A stretch of 64,000 nucleotides of DNA from Calothrix anomala FACHB-343 (lineage in GTDB: Bacteria > Cyanobacteriota > Cyanobacteriia > Cyanobacteriales > Nostocaceae): NCBI RefSeq assembly GCF_014696435.1, contig NZ_JACJQG010000011.1:98619-162618 (forward strand), read 5' to 3'. Made by a program: the position numbers and the translations under genes. A model generated the notes under the pieces. It had not been told where the DNA came from. It made no database searches and worked only from the letters and a program-made list of their open reading frames with translations. Position 1 is the first letter of the stretch; each line of letters opens with the position of its first letter. Positions 25,451 through 34,577 of the stretch are shown here, one piece after another.

Positions 25451-26869
25451 ATGCCTACCCGCGATTATTTATTTTACGCCTTAACTAATAGTGTTTGCTC
25501 AAAATGCTTAGTTAAGGTAGAAGCAAAAATCATTTTTCAAGACGATTGTGTTTATTTAGTTAAACATTGTCCTACCCACGGAAAAGAAGAAGTTTTAATT
25601 GCTGATGATATTGAATATTATAAAAAATCTCTAGAATTTATTAAGCCTGGGGATATGCCCCTCAAATTTAATACGCCAATTAAATATGGTTGTCCTTATG
25701 ATTGTGGACTTTGCCCCGATCACGAACAGCATAGTTGTTTAACATTAATTGAAGTCACCGATAAATGCAATCTTTCCTGCCCAATTTGTTATGCTGATTC
25801 GGGAGCAGAAGAAGTTTCTCAATTATCCCAGCAACCAAGACTGCATCGCAGTTTAGCACAAATTGAAAGTATGATTGATGCGGTAGTCGCTAATGAAGGC
25901 GAACCGCAAATAGTACAACTCAGTGGTGGCGAACCTACTACTCATCCTGAGTTTTTTCAAATCTTGGATATTGTCAAAACCAAGCCGATTAAGCATTTAA
26001 TGATAAATACCAATGGCGTAACGATCGCTAAGGATAAATCTTTTTGCGATCGCTTGAGTCAATACATGCCCGGAATTGAGATATATTTACAATTTGATAG
26101 CTTTGAAGCCGCAGCTTTAAAAGAGTTACGCGGTGCAGATTTACGCCATATACGCGAGCAAGCAATTGCTAATCTCAATGAATATAATATTTCGACTACA
26201 TTAGTTGTCACCCTCAAGAAAGGTTTAAATGATAGCGAAATTGGTAAAATCATCGAATATGCTTTACAGCAAAAATGTATCCGGGGTGTGACTTTTCAAC
26301 CGATACAAGCAGCCGGAAGATTAGCAGGATTTAACCCCAAGCGAGACAGGTACACATTAACAGAAGTTCGTCGCTCAATTTTAGAACAAAGTCCTTATTT
26401 TAAACCGGAAGATATTCTTCCAGTTCCCTGTCATCCTGATTGCTTGGCGATGGCTTACGCATTGAAATTAAATGGTAAAGTTATCCCGCTAACTGGGTTA
26501 ATTAATCCAGATGTGTTTGTAAAAATTATGCCTAATAGTGTACTTTATGAACAAAATGAAGAACTAAAACAGCAAATTTTTCAACTATTTTCTACCAGCC
26601 ATTCACCCAATTCTGCGGCTTTATCACTCAAGCAGCTTTTATGTTGTTTACCGATGATAGCCGTACCTGAAGGTATTAATTACTCAAATGTATTTCGAGT
26701 AATGATAGTTCAATTTCTCGACCCTTTTAACTTTGATGTTCGCTCAGTCAAGCGCTCTTGTATTCATATTGTACATCCAGATGGTAGGATAATTCCATTT
26801 GATACATTCAATATGTTTTATCGTGCAGGAAGTGCTGGATATCAGTTGGTTAATAACCGTACTGATTGA
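25451..26869 (+). CDS. Radical SAM protein, tetraether-synthase (Tes/MJ0619)-like
   Basis: The 472-residue protein has a Cys-rich front (CSKC at 16-19, HCPTHG at 39-44), then KYGCPYDCGLCPDHEQHSC (79-96), then the radical SAM motif CNLSCPIC (106-113) and SGGEPTTHPEF (about 157-167). This double Cys architecture is that of the MJ0619 family, which includes archaeal Tes enzymes joining lipid chains. The remaining 300 residues (WIth VPCHPDC and SCIHIVHPDG) fit the same family. Substrate is unknown. The Lgt-like gene upstream and a small membrane protein downstream suggest a membrane-lipid or lipoprotein substrate. Confidence 0.8.
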   Translation: MPTRDYLFYALTNSVCSKCLVKVEAKIIFQDDCVYLVKHCPTHGKEEVLIADDIEYYKKSLEFIKPGDMPLKFNTPIKYGCPYDCGLCPDHEQHSCLTLIEVTDKCNLSCPICYADSGAEEVSQLSQQPRLHRSLAQIESMIDAVVANEGEPQIVQLSGGEPTTHPEFFQILDIVKTKPIKHLMINTNGVTIAKDKSFCDRLSQYMPGIEIYLQFDSFEAAALKELRGADLRHIREQAIANLNEYNISTTLVVTLKKGLNDSEIGKIIEYALQQKCIRGVTFQPIQAAGRLAGFNPKRDRYTLTEVRRSILEQSPYFKPEDILPVPCHPDCLAMAYALKLNGKVIPLTGLINPDVFVKIMPNSVLYEQNEELKQQIFQLFSTSHSPNSAALSLKQLLCCLPMIAVPEGINYSNVFRVMIVQFLDPFNFDVRSVKRSCIHIVHPDGRIIPFDTFNMFYRAGSAGYQLVNNRTD

Positions 26870-26905
26870 ATTTAATTGATCGGTGTCATCTATAGGGTTA
26901 AATTA

Positions 26906-27226
26906 ATGTCTCAAAGAAATGAAATTTTCCAAATTTTATTAGGATTATTTCTGATAGTTGGCTTACATTCATTAGCAATACTGATCATATTTGGCTTGGG
27001 TTGGCTTTCTGTGCAGATATTTGGTTCTAATAATTATTACTATTTAGGTATATGGTTAGTAGGCGCTTGGGGATTTTTTATCTGGCAAATGTTATATGTA
27101 ATTCCCGTTTGTATTTGGCTGAGAAGACAACAGCGCGTAGCAATGATGAAAGGCGTAATTATTGGTGCAGTAATTACTGCTTTATTAAATGGTAGTTGTT
27201 TTTTATTAATATTTACTAATCGTTAA
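26906..27226 (+). CDS. Small three-helix membrane protein
   Basis: The 106-residue protein has three hydrophobic helices, about 9-32, 40-65 and 76-103 (for example LLGLFLIVGLHSLAILII), with a basic loop IWLRRQQRVAMMKG. No family is recognised. I start it at ATG 26906, preceded by AGGG, rather than at an upstream TTG. It begins 36 bases after the radical SAM gene on the same strand, so it is probably in that operon. Confidence 0.6.
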   Translation: MSQRNEIFQILLGLFLIVGLHSLAILIIFGLGWLSVQIFGSNNYYYLGIWLVGAWGFFIWQMLYVIPVCIWLRRQQRVAMMKGVIIGAVITALLNGSCFLLIFTNR

Positions 27227-27317
27227 CTAATCGTTAATCAAGGGTAGCAAATCTCAAATTATTAAAGGGAACAATAAGGGAAGCAGAATTTTTGAATTTG
27301 CTTGAGATTAACCACCT

Positions 27318-29333
27318 ATGGAGCATCTACCCATGAGTCAAGAGCAAGAAACAGCATTGCAAGAAGCTGCGAATGAAAATACCCCTTCTGAGCGTTTGCG
27401 AGAGCTTGCGAAACTTAGTATAGAGTTAGCCAGGATAGTTGCACAAAATCCTGGCACTGATGCGGATATTTTACATGAATTAGGCTCATACGCTGACGCA
27501 AAAGTGCGACAGAATTTGCTGATGAATCCTAACATTCCGCCATCTCGACTAATGTTTTTAGCCAAGCTGTTTCCTAGACATTTATTTAGAAACCCAGCTA
27601 TTGATTTATTAATTTTAGAAAATCCCAATTTACTAGCTACAGCTTTTGATACAGTTTTACCTAATTTAATTAAGCGGAAGCTTGTGCCAGTTTCGCTTTT
27701 AGAATATGCCGCCAAATCTTCATCTGAAACAGTAAAATTAGCAGTCACGGTAAATAGCCAAACACCAAAAGCTACCCTTGAATATTTAGCATCTAGTAAC
27801 AATCAGCTTGTGGTAGAAGCAGCGCAAATGCATGTTAATTGGAATGATGATGCTAATTGTGAAGATTGGCAAGAAATCGCCCAAACAGCAATAAATAATA
27901 TATTAAATGATTGCTTAGAAGAATTTAAAGATGCAATTCAGCAAATCGCCAAAATTAATGAATTGCGCTCAGGTATTCCTAAACATTTTTTACGCTTTGT
28001 ACCTTATAGAAAAGATGAATATGATGAAACTATTGTTAGCGAATTAGAAGAGATAGCACAGTCAGAGCAATCAAATGTACGCCTAATAGCTGCTAAACAT
28101 CCTAATACACCTGCGCGTATTCTGGAACAATTGCTAGAGTTTGGGAATCGCAGTATTTTTTATGAATTAGCCAGTAATCCTAATACTCCTGTACATGTGT
28201 TAGAAAAACTCCTTCAGCAACCCGATCTCTATGAATTAGGTAGACGTATAGCTGGGAATCCCAACTTACCCTTAGAATTGCTAGAAGAGATGGCTGATTC
28301 GGATCGTCATAATGCAGTTCATGCAGCGATCGCATCTAACCCTCGAACACCTGTGTATATTCTGGAAAAACTCGCTAGTAATCAACGATTGAACAGTTAT
28401 GTTCATCAAGCAATAGCTTATAACCCGAATACTCCAGTCAGCTTGCTAGAAAAATTAGCACGCGATCGCGGCGATGATTACACTGTTCGCAATAGAATTG
28501 CTAACAATCCCAAAACACCGAAGCAACTTGTTCTGAGAATGCTATGGCTGTTTGAACTCCGACATCTCGGCGGATACAGTTTATATTCTGGTGTTGAAGA
28601 ATTTGGTATGATGAATCCCCATGTTTCAGGTAATTTTTTGGAAAAATTATTAGAATGCCAAGAAAATACTTTAAAGACAGCATGGCACCAACAGTTTAAA
28701 GATGCTGCTAAATTAGAAATCGCCGCAATTGCGGGTCATCCTAACTTACCTGAAAAGTCTTTAAAAAAGCTACTTTTAGAACACGAAAAAGACTTTATCC
28801 GTTACGCTGCTTGCGACAATCCTAATACACCAAATTTTATTGTGCAAATATGGGGAATAGATATTCTCAAAGACTTAAACCAAGGAATAGTTAATGTAGC
28901 AGTCTTGAAAAGAATAGCGGCTTCTCTCTACGCTAACCAAGAACTTTTAGCAGTCTTAGTTAACCATGAACATCCTAATGTACGCAAAGCAGCAGCCAGC
29001 AATCCCTGTATTGACGATGCAATTTTAGCATCTTGGGAATCTTCACCTAATTATCAGCCAGGTGAGTTAGAATCAAGCCTTTATCCTGAAAGAGAACTCC
29101 TCAGCAAATGGGAACAAATTCCTCTATCTACTCGCCTCACAGTTTTATTAAATCCACAAGCACCAAAGGGAATTTTAGCCAAAATTGCTCGCTCTTTTTC
29201 TTGGCTAGAACGTTATGCGATCGCACAAAATTCCAACACACCTACACAAATACGCCAAATTCTTACCCAAGATGGTAATCGAGTAGTACGTGCTGCGGCT
29301 AGTTTTACCAAGCCGATAGAATTACCAGAATAG
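27318..29333 (+). CDS. Leucine-rich-repeat-variant (LRV) protein
   Basis: The 671-residue soluble protein consists of about 20 units of the type NPNTPVHVLEKLLQ...RIAGNPNLPLELLEEMA, the LRV/HEAT-like pattern in which an N-P-x-T/L-P turn begins each helical unit. The original LRV protein from Azotobacter has an Fe-S cluster domain, which is not seen here. A scaffold or binding function is likely. ATG codons at 27318 and 27333 are both possible starts. There is no signal peptide. It converges on the acireductone dioxygenase gene, with a terminator hairpin between. Confidence 0.75.
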   Translation: MEHLPMSQEQETALQEAANENTPSERLRELAKLSIELARIVAQNPGTDADILHELGSYADAKVRQNLLMNPNIPPSRLMFLAKLFPRHLFRNPAIDLLILENPNLLATAFDTVLPNLIKRKLVPVSLLEYAAKSSSETVKLAVTVNSQTPKATLEYLASSNNQLVVEAAQMHVNWNDDANCEDWQEIAQTAINNILNDCLEEFKDAIQQIAKINELRSGIPKHFLRFVPYRKDEYDETIVSELEEIAQSEQSNVRLIAAKHPNTPARILEQLLEFGNRSIFYELASNPNTPVHVLEKLLQQPDLYELGRRIAGNPNLPLELLEEMADSDRHNAVHAAIASNPRTPVYILEKLASNQRLNSYVHQAIAYNPNTPVSLLEKLARDRGDDYTVRNRIANNPKTPKQLVLRMLWLFELRHLGGYSLYSGVEEFGMMNPHVSGNFLEKLLECQENTLKTAWHQQFKDAAKLEIAAIAGHPNLPEKSLKKLLLEHEKDFIRYAACDNPNTPNFIVQIWGIDILKDLNQGIVNVAVLKRIAASLYANQELLAVLVNHEHPNVRKAAASNPCIDDAILASWESSPNYQPGELESSLYPERELLSKWEQIPLSTRLTVLLNPQAPKGILAKIARSFSWLERYAIAQNSNTPTQIRQILTQDGNRVVRAAASFTKPIELPE

Positions 29334-29389
29334 CTATTACTCTTATTGTAAATAAAAGGGTTTAAGATCCCTGCTTCTATATGTAGTAT

Positions 29390-29426
29390 CATTTTCAGAC
29401 GAGGATTCAAACCCCGTCTGAAAATG
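29390..29426. terminator. Bidirectional terminator hairpin
   Basis: CATTTTCAGACGAGG (29390-29404) pairs with CCCCGTCTGAAAATG (29412-29426), a stem of about 14 bp with one G-T pair, between convergent genes. A-runs and T-runs on each side allow termination in both directions. Confidence 0.8.
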
Positions 29427-29431
29427 TCTTT

Positions 29432-29463
29432 AATTTTGAATTTTGAATTTTGAATTTTGAATT
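29432..29463. repeat. STRR array (ATTTTGA heptamer)
   Basis: Four and a half tandem copies of ATTTTGA ending at the stop of the minus-strand dioxygenase gene. Confidence 0.9.
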
Positions 29464-29464
29464 G

Positions 29465-30019
29465 TTAACGCGGCTTGTTCATCGAGTCGCTTAACTGAGT
29501 TCCCGTGTAATTTGGTAACCAACCTTCTGCGGTGATAAAATAGCGTACTGCTTTAAAACTCAAGGATGCATTCGGACTACACCAATGCTCTACACCCGCA
29601 GGAATCACCAGATAATCTTGCGCTTGAACTAATAACTGAATCTGACTACCATCTGGTTTGACAAAGCCAAAAATCATCTCTCCCGCTAAAACATAGATAG
29701 GTTCAGCCGCAGTATGAGTATGATAACGGCTGTAAGTGGCAATTATTGTCTCAATATGCGGGGAACCTGGGTGTATATTCAGTAAGTCACACCAAAGATA
29801 GCCTGTTTCTTGCTGGAGAAATTCAAAGACTCCATTATGCAGTTCTAAGATGTAGCGCTTCTCGGATTCGGTAACAACGTCTTGATCGATTAAGTGCGGA
29901 AAAAGTAGCGATGTTCCTGGATCGTAGTGTTTCAAGTGAATGCCCAAAGGAGACAATTCACGGACTATTTCGCTTAAATCGCTCTCAATTGTACCGTCAT
30001 CCAGCAATAGGGTAGCCAT
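29465..30019 (-). CDS. mtnD: Acireductone dioxygenase (cupin)
   Basis: The 184-residue cupin fits acireductone dioxygenase of the methionine salvage pathway, which cleaves the acireductone to the keto acid precursor of methionine and formate. Metal ligands are visible as His100, His102 and Glu106 in YHTHTAAEPIYVL, and His145 in VIPAGVEHWCSP. The C-terminal VRYFITAEGWLPNYTG matches the family's IRFF..xGWVxNxTG. The N-terminus MATLLLDDGT is also usual. Fe versus Ni choice cannot be seen. No other mtn gene is in the window. Confidence 0.87.
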   Translation of the reverse strand: MATLLLDDGTIESDLSEIVRELSPLGIHLKHYDPGTSLLFPHLIDQDVVTESEKRYILELHNGVFEFLQQETGYLWCDLLNIHPGSPHIETIIATYSRYHTHTAAEPIYVLAGEMIFGFVKPDGSQIQLLVQAQDYLVIPAGVEHWCSPNASLSFKAVRYFITAEGWLPNYTGTQLSDSMNKPR

Positions 30020-30168
30020 AACAGAAGCACTAATTCACCATTAAGAAAAGTATACTTAATTTTTATTTAATTAGCCATTATGCCGATAGGCAAACCGGAG
30101 TTGTTTATCTGCATTCTCTGACATACAGCATCCTAGTGGGGTGGTGAAAAATATCGGTTTTGGCTGTT

Positions 30169-30304
30169 GACGGTTGACGGTTGACGGTTGACGGTTGACG
30201 GTTGACGGTTGACGGTTGACGGTTGACGGTTGACGGTTGACGGTTGACGGTTGACTGTTGACTATTGATTATTGACTGTTGACTGTTGACTATTGATTAT
30301 TGAT
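30169..30304. repeat. STRR array, twelve GACGGTT copies plus variants
   Basis: Twelve uninterrupted GACGGTT units (30169-30252) are followed by GACTGTT, GACTATT and GATTATT variants reaching 30304, which also supply the stop codon of the minus-strand gene. It is the longest pure array in the window. Confidence 0.95.
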
Positions 30305-30803
30305 TGTATAAACCGAAAGATGACTTGGTTTCCCATTGATTATTGTTTCTTTCCAGATAGAGAATACTTGCATAATTTGGACTGGATGGACAATAGGCTG
30401 CTAATTGAATTAATGCTTGGGAAAAATCGGGAGAAAATCCTGGTCGAGTTAACCAATAAAAATTAGCCCAGCGATAATTGTAGTCAGCACATAATCGGTT
30501 AGCTTCTGCGTCAGAAATCAGGGTGACTTGAGAATTAGCGATCGCATTTTTGAATAAGTATCTTTCCCTATTCATCAATACCCAATCATCGTAAGCCGCT
30601 TTCGGTACATTGTACGCCCCATCAAAAAACGAGCCACACTTGGACAGTTTTGGAAAACTCATATTTTCCCAAGCAATTATTTCACCGTCACCTTTAGGAG
30701 AAAAAATGCTACAGGAAGTTTCGATGAGGTAGTCTTGCCCAATTTGCTCACCTTTAATTAAGGTAGAGATAATCTGGGTTTCAAATTGCGATCGCATATC
30801 CAT
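30297..30803 (-). CDS. Hypothetical protein, 168 aa
   Basis: This soluble protein has no recognised domain. It starts MDMRSQFETQIISTLIKGEQ, has a Trp/Tyr-rich C-terminal half (YNYRWANFYWLTRPGFSPDF) and conserved-looking CSIFSPKGDGE and GSFFDGAYNVPKAAYDDW. Cys occurs at four positions. The last codons (YNQ and the stop) fall in the edge of the heptamer array, so the natural C-terminus may have been altered by the array. A HIP1 octamer lies in the coding sequence near the start. No function is assigned. Confidence 0.65.
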   Translation of the reverse strand: MDMRSQFETQIISTLIKGEQIGQDYLIETSCSIFSPKGDGEIIAWENMSFPKLSKCGSFFDGAYNVPKAAYDDWVLMNRERYLFKNAIANSQVTLISDAEANRLCADYNYRWANFYWLTRPGFSPDFSQALIQLAAYCPSSPNYASILYLERNNNQWETKSSFGLYNQ

Positions 30804-30878
30804 AGCATTAAGAAAAAATACATGAAATCAGTTATAAAATATACTCAATTCTTTTGAAAATTAGTAATAGGATAGATG

Positions 30879-30947
30879 GTAGGGGCATGGCAATGCCATG
30901 CCCTCTAAAATATATTGATGTGCTGCAAACAATATTTAAATTAGTAT
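30879..30947. repeat. GGGCATGGCAATGCCATGCCC repeat, copy 1
   Basis: The palindrome core GGGCATGGCAATGCCATGCCC is followed by the conserved tail AATATATTGATGTGCTGCAA and TTAGTAT. Copies occur at 53961-54060 and, lacking the left arm, at 49570-49600. The 30804-31102 gap has no other feature. Confidence 0.75.
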
Positions 30948-31102
30948 AAATTCATCAATAGCTGTATAACCTAGCAGCCATAAGGTTTTGCGGCTGAGAT
31001 GGAGTATAATTTAACCTTGCTCAGAGAAATTTATCAGCAACCTCTAGCGCGGATACTCTAACATATTAAGAAACACCACAATCGTTAATGGTAGAGGTAT
31101 CA

Positions 31103-31285
31103 ATGGACGCTTTAGTGGAAACCCTAGAGACAAAATTGCGTCAGTGGAAGCCTGATGTTGCTGAACAGGTAAAGCAATATGTAGCAGCAATCATCGAAAT
31201 GGCTGACCAAGATGCGTTAGATATTCTTCATTCCAGGGATGCTGATCAACAAGCGTTAGACTCTTTTGAAGAATCTGCAAACTAG
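31103..31285 (+). CDS. Small acidic hypothetical protein
   Basis: This 60-residue helical protein (MDALVETLETKLRQWKPD...LDSFEESAN) is preceded by AGAGG seven bases before ATG 31103; an in-frame ATG at 31088 lacks such a site. Composition is acidic with heptad-like Leu/Val spacing, suggesting a coiled coil or a small antitoxin-like partner. No toxin is adjacent. It lies 65 bases before the HAD hydrolase gene on the same strand. Confidence 0.55.
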   Translation: MDALVETLETKLRQWKPDVAEQVKQYVAAIIEMADQDALDILHSRDADQQALDSFEESAN

Positions 31286-31350
31286 CATGATACAGAAAAA
31301 TTCTTGCCGGATGGGATAAGCTAACCAAAGCAGTTTTCATCCTCAAACCC

Positions 31351-32136
31351 ATGACCGCAAGTAGTCCCACAATTTTAGCCCTAGACTTTGATGGAGTGAT
31401 TTGCGATGGATTAATTGAATATTTTGAAGTAGCATGGCGTACCTATTGTCAAATTTGGTCGCCTGCTAATAAAATACCAGCCGATAACTTAGCTGCAAGA
31501 TTTTATCGCCTCAGACCAGTAATTGAAACAGGTTGGGAAATGCCTGTTTTAATTAAAGCTTTAGTTGATGGTATTGATGATGACAAGATTCTTCACGAAT
31601 GGGTAACTATTGCCCCACAAATTTTATTAGACTATAAGCTACAAGCCAGAGAAATTGCCGCAATATTAGATAATTCTCGCGATCGCTGGATTGCTAACGA
31701 TTTAGATGGTTGGTTAAGCTTGCATAGATTTTATCCTGGTGTAATTGATAAAATCAAAGCCACTGTTGCCAGTAACGTTAAGTTATATATCGTCACCACA
31801 AAAGAAGGGCGTTTTGTGCAGCAGTTATTACAGCAAGCAGGTGTAGATTTAGCGCCCATAGTCATATTTGGCAAAGAAGAGAAGCGCCCTAAATACGAAA
31901 TTCTCCGGGAATTAATCCAAAATGCTGAATATAAACCCGTAAGTCTGTGGTTTGTCGAAGATAGGCTGAAAACTTTGGAATTAGTTCAGCAGCAATCAGA
32001 CTTAGCAGATGTGAAATTATTTTTAGCTGACTGGGGCTATAATACTCAAGCTGAAAGAGAAGCGGCGCAAAATAGCCAGCGTATTCAGCTAATATCACTG
32101 TCTGTGTTTGGTCAAGAGTTTTCTAGTTGGGCATAG
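31351..32136 (+). CDS. HAD-family hydrolase
   Basis: The 261-residue protein has HAD motif I, LALDFDGVICDG (Asp12 and Asp14 with the FDG loop), motif II in LYIVTTKEGR (Thr), motif III Lys in FGKEEKRPKYEI and motif IV VSLWFVEDRLKTLE. It is a phosphatase-type member with a helical cap. The substrate is unknown. Similar proteins are annotated as cyanobacterial HAD hydrolases. A stand-alone gene ahead of a dispersed repeat. Confidence 0.85.
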   Translation: MTASSPTILALDFDGVICDGLIEYFEVAWRTYCQIWSPANKIPADNLAARFYRLRPVIETGWEMPVLIKALVDGIDDDKILHEWVTIAPQILLDYKLQAREIAAILDNSRDRWIANDLDGWLSLHRFYPGVIDKIKATVASNVKLYIVTTKEGRFVQQLLQQAGVDLAPIVIFGKEEKRPKYEILRELIQNAEYKPVSLWFVEDRLKTLELVQQQSDLADVKLFLADWGYNTQAEREAAQNSQRIQLISLSVFGQEFSSWA

Positions 32137-32197
32137 GGCATTGGGCATGGAAAAGACCGATTTTTATGGGAACTCCAAAAAATAAATTATCCAACTT

Positions 32198-32260
32198 GTA
32201 GGGGCACGGCATCTACAAACTTTCGGTATTACCGATATTTTATCGGTGCCGTGCCCCTAC
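32198..32260. repeat. GTAGGGGCACGGCA inverted repeat
   Basis: GTAGGGGCACGGCA (32198-32211) and TGCCGTGCCCCTAC (32247-32260) flank an inner ACCGATATTTTATCGGT hairpin. The arms match the TTACAGC family but the outer termini are absent, so it is a related minimal form. Confidence 0.75.
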
Positions 32261-32319
32261 GAAAGATGTGGTTCTTCGACAAATCTCAATGCCCCATGCC
32301 CAATGCCCCATGCCCATCT

Positions 32320-32826
32320 TTATCTACACCCCAAACTTTCGCGTGTAGAAACGCCGGTCACAGGGTTAACGCCATCAGCGCGATCGCATAATAACGATAC
32401 TTGATAGCGGTCAATTAATGCATCTGTAAAATCAGCACCAGTAATCTCCGCATCATAAAAGCGACTATTGGTCAAAGTTGCTTCTGTAAAAATCGCATTT
32501 TTTAAATTTGCTTTATCAAAAGTTACGCGGTCAACTAAAGCACCAGTCAGGTTTGCATCTTGTAAATTAGCTTTTAATAAAACGCCTTTTGTGAGAATAG
32601 CATTTTTTAAATTAGCACCTTGAAAATTTGCTTCTCGCATTTCTGCAGCGACAAATTTAGCACCAGCTAAATCAGTATAAGAAAAATCGCGTTTTTCTAA
32701 ATGAGTATTGTTGTAATTAATCGTCTTTTCTTGTGCAAAAGCTGGTTTAGGAGTAAAAATCACCCATAAACCAGCTAATAGTAAAATAAGTATTAAACTC
32801 CAAAGCCGTAGCCAGAAATTTCTCAT
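32320..32826 (-). CDS. Secreted pentapeptide-repeat protein
   Basis: The 168-residue protein starts with a signal peptide (MRNFWLRLW, hydrophobic stretch, cleavage after PAFA) and is followed by about sixteen A(D/N)LXX pentapeptides such as [26 protein letters not shown], forming a right-handed beta-helix. A C-terminal tail with two Cys (SLLCDRADG and SLGCR) may form a disulfide. It is likely periplasmic or in the thylakoid lumen, as in TL17-type lumenal proteins. Function unknown. Confidence 0.82.
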   Translation of the reverse strand: MRNFWLRLWSLILILLLAGLWVIFTPKPAFAQEKTINYNNTHLEKRDFSYTDLAGAKFVAAEMREANFQGANLKNAILTKGVLLKANLQDANLTGALVDRVTFDKANLKNAIFTEATLTNSRFYDAEITGADFTDALIDRYQVSLLCDRADGVNPVTGVSTRESLGCR

Positions 32827-32892
32827 AAATTTTTACCGAGTCAAAAGTCCCAAGTCACAATCAAAAGTTCTACTTAATATATTTTGAACCAT

Positions 32893-32927
32893 TAACTATT
32901 GACCATTGACCATTGACTAATGACTCT
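32893..32927. repeat. STRR array (ACTATTG/ACCATTG heptamers)
   Basis: Four to five heptamers between the LCP gene 3' end and the pentapeptide gene. Confidence 0.8.
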
Positions 32928-32937
32928 TAACTCATGA

Positions 32938-34461
32938 CTACTTCCAATCCTTACCGATACGAATTGTCAGATCAGATTCCAAATCTCCAGTAGCGGAAAC
33001 TTCAACTTGACCTAAACCTACTATTTCTTGGAGGTTATCTCCTAGTTTTCGGTTACCTTTTTGGACAATAATTTGTGTTTGACGTTGGGTATCAGGCCAA
33101 TCTGGCACTGCGTAAACACTGGTGAAGCCTTTTTGTTTGAGATAATTGATAACTTTTTCAGTTAACTGCGGTTGATTAGAAGCATTTTGAATAGCAATTT
33201 TGAGTTTAGGCACCGATCGCGCATCAGCTTTAAGACCAGGTACATTTACCCCAACATAATCATTCAATAGGCTTTGTTGTCCAGTCATATTCAACCAATA
33301 ACTATCAGGATCTTGGCTGAAACGGCTGAAGCCACCAGGTAACACAGTCATTTGGAAATTGTCTCGGTCTTGATTGAGCGAGAAATTTACCAATGCCATC
33401 ATTTCTTCAATTTTCAGGTTGGTATCAAAATACTTCCGCATAATTCGGGTTAATTGCGGCAACCTCGGTAAAACAGTCGGACTATTTAGACGTTCAAATA
33501 ACGCCTTAATCAGCGCTTGCTGGCGTTGGACTCTAGGGAGATCCCCTAAGCCTGGTTCGCGGTAACGCACAAATAGTTCTGCTTGTTCGCCGTTGAGGGT
33601 TTGCCAACCACTAACCAAACTCACAGATTTACCAGCCGCATCTTGATATGACATTGCTTGGGGAACGAAAACTTCTACCCCACCCAATTGATCGACTAAC
33701 TGACGTAAGCCACTAGTCGAGATGCGCATATAGCGATCGATTGGTGCATTACTCAAAGTCCGGCTGACTACCCGTGCTGCTAACACAGGGCCGCCTTGAG
33801 CATTGGCATCAGATACTTTGGTTAATCCCTTTTCTTCAGGGATAGCAATCATAGTATCCTTAGGAATGGAAAGCACTTTAATTGACTTATCGCCGGGGTT
33901 AAGTCGCGCCATCAGCATCGTATCGCTTTTACCAGCAAAACTTTCTGGCGAGCCATCAACAGTACCTTTAACTGGTTCAATCCCCATAATTAAAATATTC
34001 ATGGGTCTTGAAAGCTGATATTCGGAGATTTTACCCCATAGCTCCCCAGGTAAAGGAATTTTTTGCTGTTCTTTAACTCCCAGTCCTGTATCTTCCTCTG
34101 TTTGGTCGAGATTACTCCATAAAGGAGTCCACAACGCCAAGGTAGATACTAGTAACCCAGATAAAACAATTCCCAAAACAACTGTTAATACCCATAACAG
34201 CCATTTCGGCATTGTTAAACCCAACCGTTCATAAAGCTGGTTGGGAATTTCACCTACAGACTCAACTACACCGCGAGAAACATGAGTTTGTTCCTCTGGT
34301 TGAACTTCTGGTTCTGCTGCTGGTGCTGGTGCTGGTGCTTCTGGCGATGGTACCTGATTTTCTGAACGCGGCAATTGTTGAGGTTTAACCCCATTTAACT
34401 CTAATTCTGCTACTTGTTGCGGCGTGATTTGATTTTCCGCCCATTGCATTTGTTTAATCAC
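32938..34461 (-). CDS. LCP (LytR-CpsA-Psr) family protein with LytR_C domain
   Basis: This protein of about 507 residues has a cytoplasmic Pro/Ala/Glu-rich N-terminus, one transmembrane helix (KWLLWVLTVVLGIVLSGLL), an LCP catalytic domain (NILIMGIEPV, SDTMLMARLNPGDKSIKVLSIPKDTMI, LGGVEVFVP, RYREPGLGDLPRVQRQQ) and a C-terminal LytR_C domain (KLKIAIQNASNQPQLTEKVINYL). LCP enzymes attach polysaccharides to peptidoglycan or the outer surface. I start at GTG 34461, six bases after GGGGAG, instead of a TTG at 34479. It is divergent from the mannose-1-phosphate guanylyltransferase gene, consistent with envelope polysaccharide work. Confidence 0.9.
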   Translation of the reverse strand: MIKQMQWAENQITPQQVAELELNGVKPQQLPRSENQVPSPEAPAPAPAAEPEVQPEEQTHVSRGVVESVGEIPNQLYERLGLTMPKWLLWVLTVVLGIVLSGLLVSTLALWTPLWSNLDQTEEDTGLGVKEQQKIPLPGELWGKISEYQLSRPMNILIMGIEPVKGTVDGSPESFAGKSDTMLMARLNPGDKSIKVLSIPKDTMIAIPEEKGLTKVSDANAQGGPVLAARVVSRTLSNAPIDRYMRISTSGLRQLVDQLGGVEVFVPQAMSYQDAAGKSVSLVSGWQTLNGEQAELFVRYREPGLGDLPRVQRQQALIKALFERLNSPTVLPRLPQLTRIMRKYFDTNLKIEEMMALVNFSLNQDRDNFQMTVLPGGFSRFSQDPDSYWLNMTGQQSLLNDYVGVNVPGLKADARSVPKLKIAIQNASNQPQLTEKVINYLKQKGFTSVYAVPDWPDTQRQTQIIVQKGNRKLGDNLQEIVGLGQVEVSATGDLESDLTIRIGKDWK

Positions 34462-34577
34462 AATTATCTCCCCACTCAACCACTCCCTAAAAGTTATGTT
34501 AATGCAAGCTACAAATATTGCCAGTAGATCAGCCCACTGTAAACTTGTAGTGTTCTTTAGTAGGTGTGTATGACAAA

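Noticed and set aside
29390-29426. Possible tRNA-like structure (GGATTCAAACCCC)
   Set aside because: It looked like a T-arm at first, but the stem is a simple 14-bp terminator hairpin with no acceptor or anticodon arms.
30165-30304. CRISPR array
   Set aside because: Direct repeats are heptamers with no spacers, so it is an STRR, not CRISPR.
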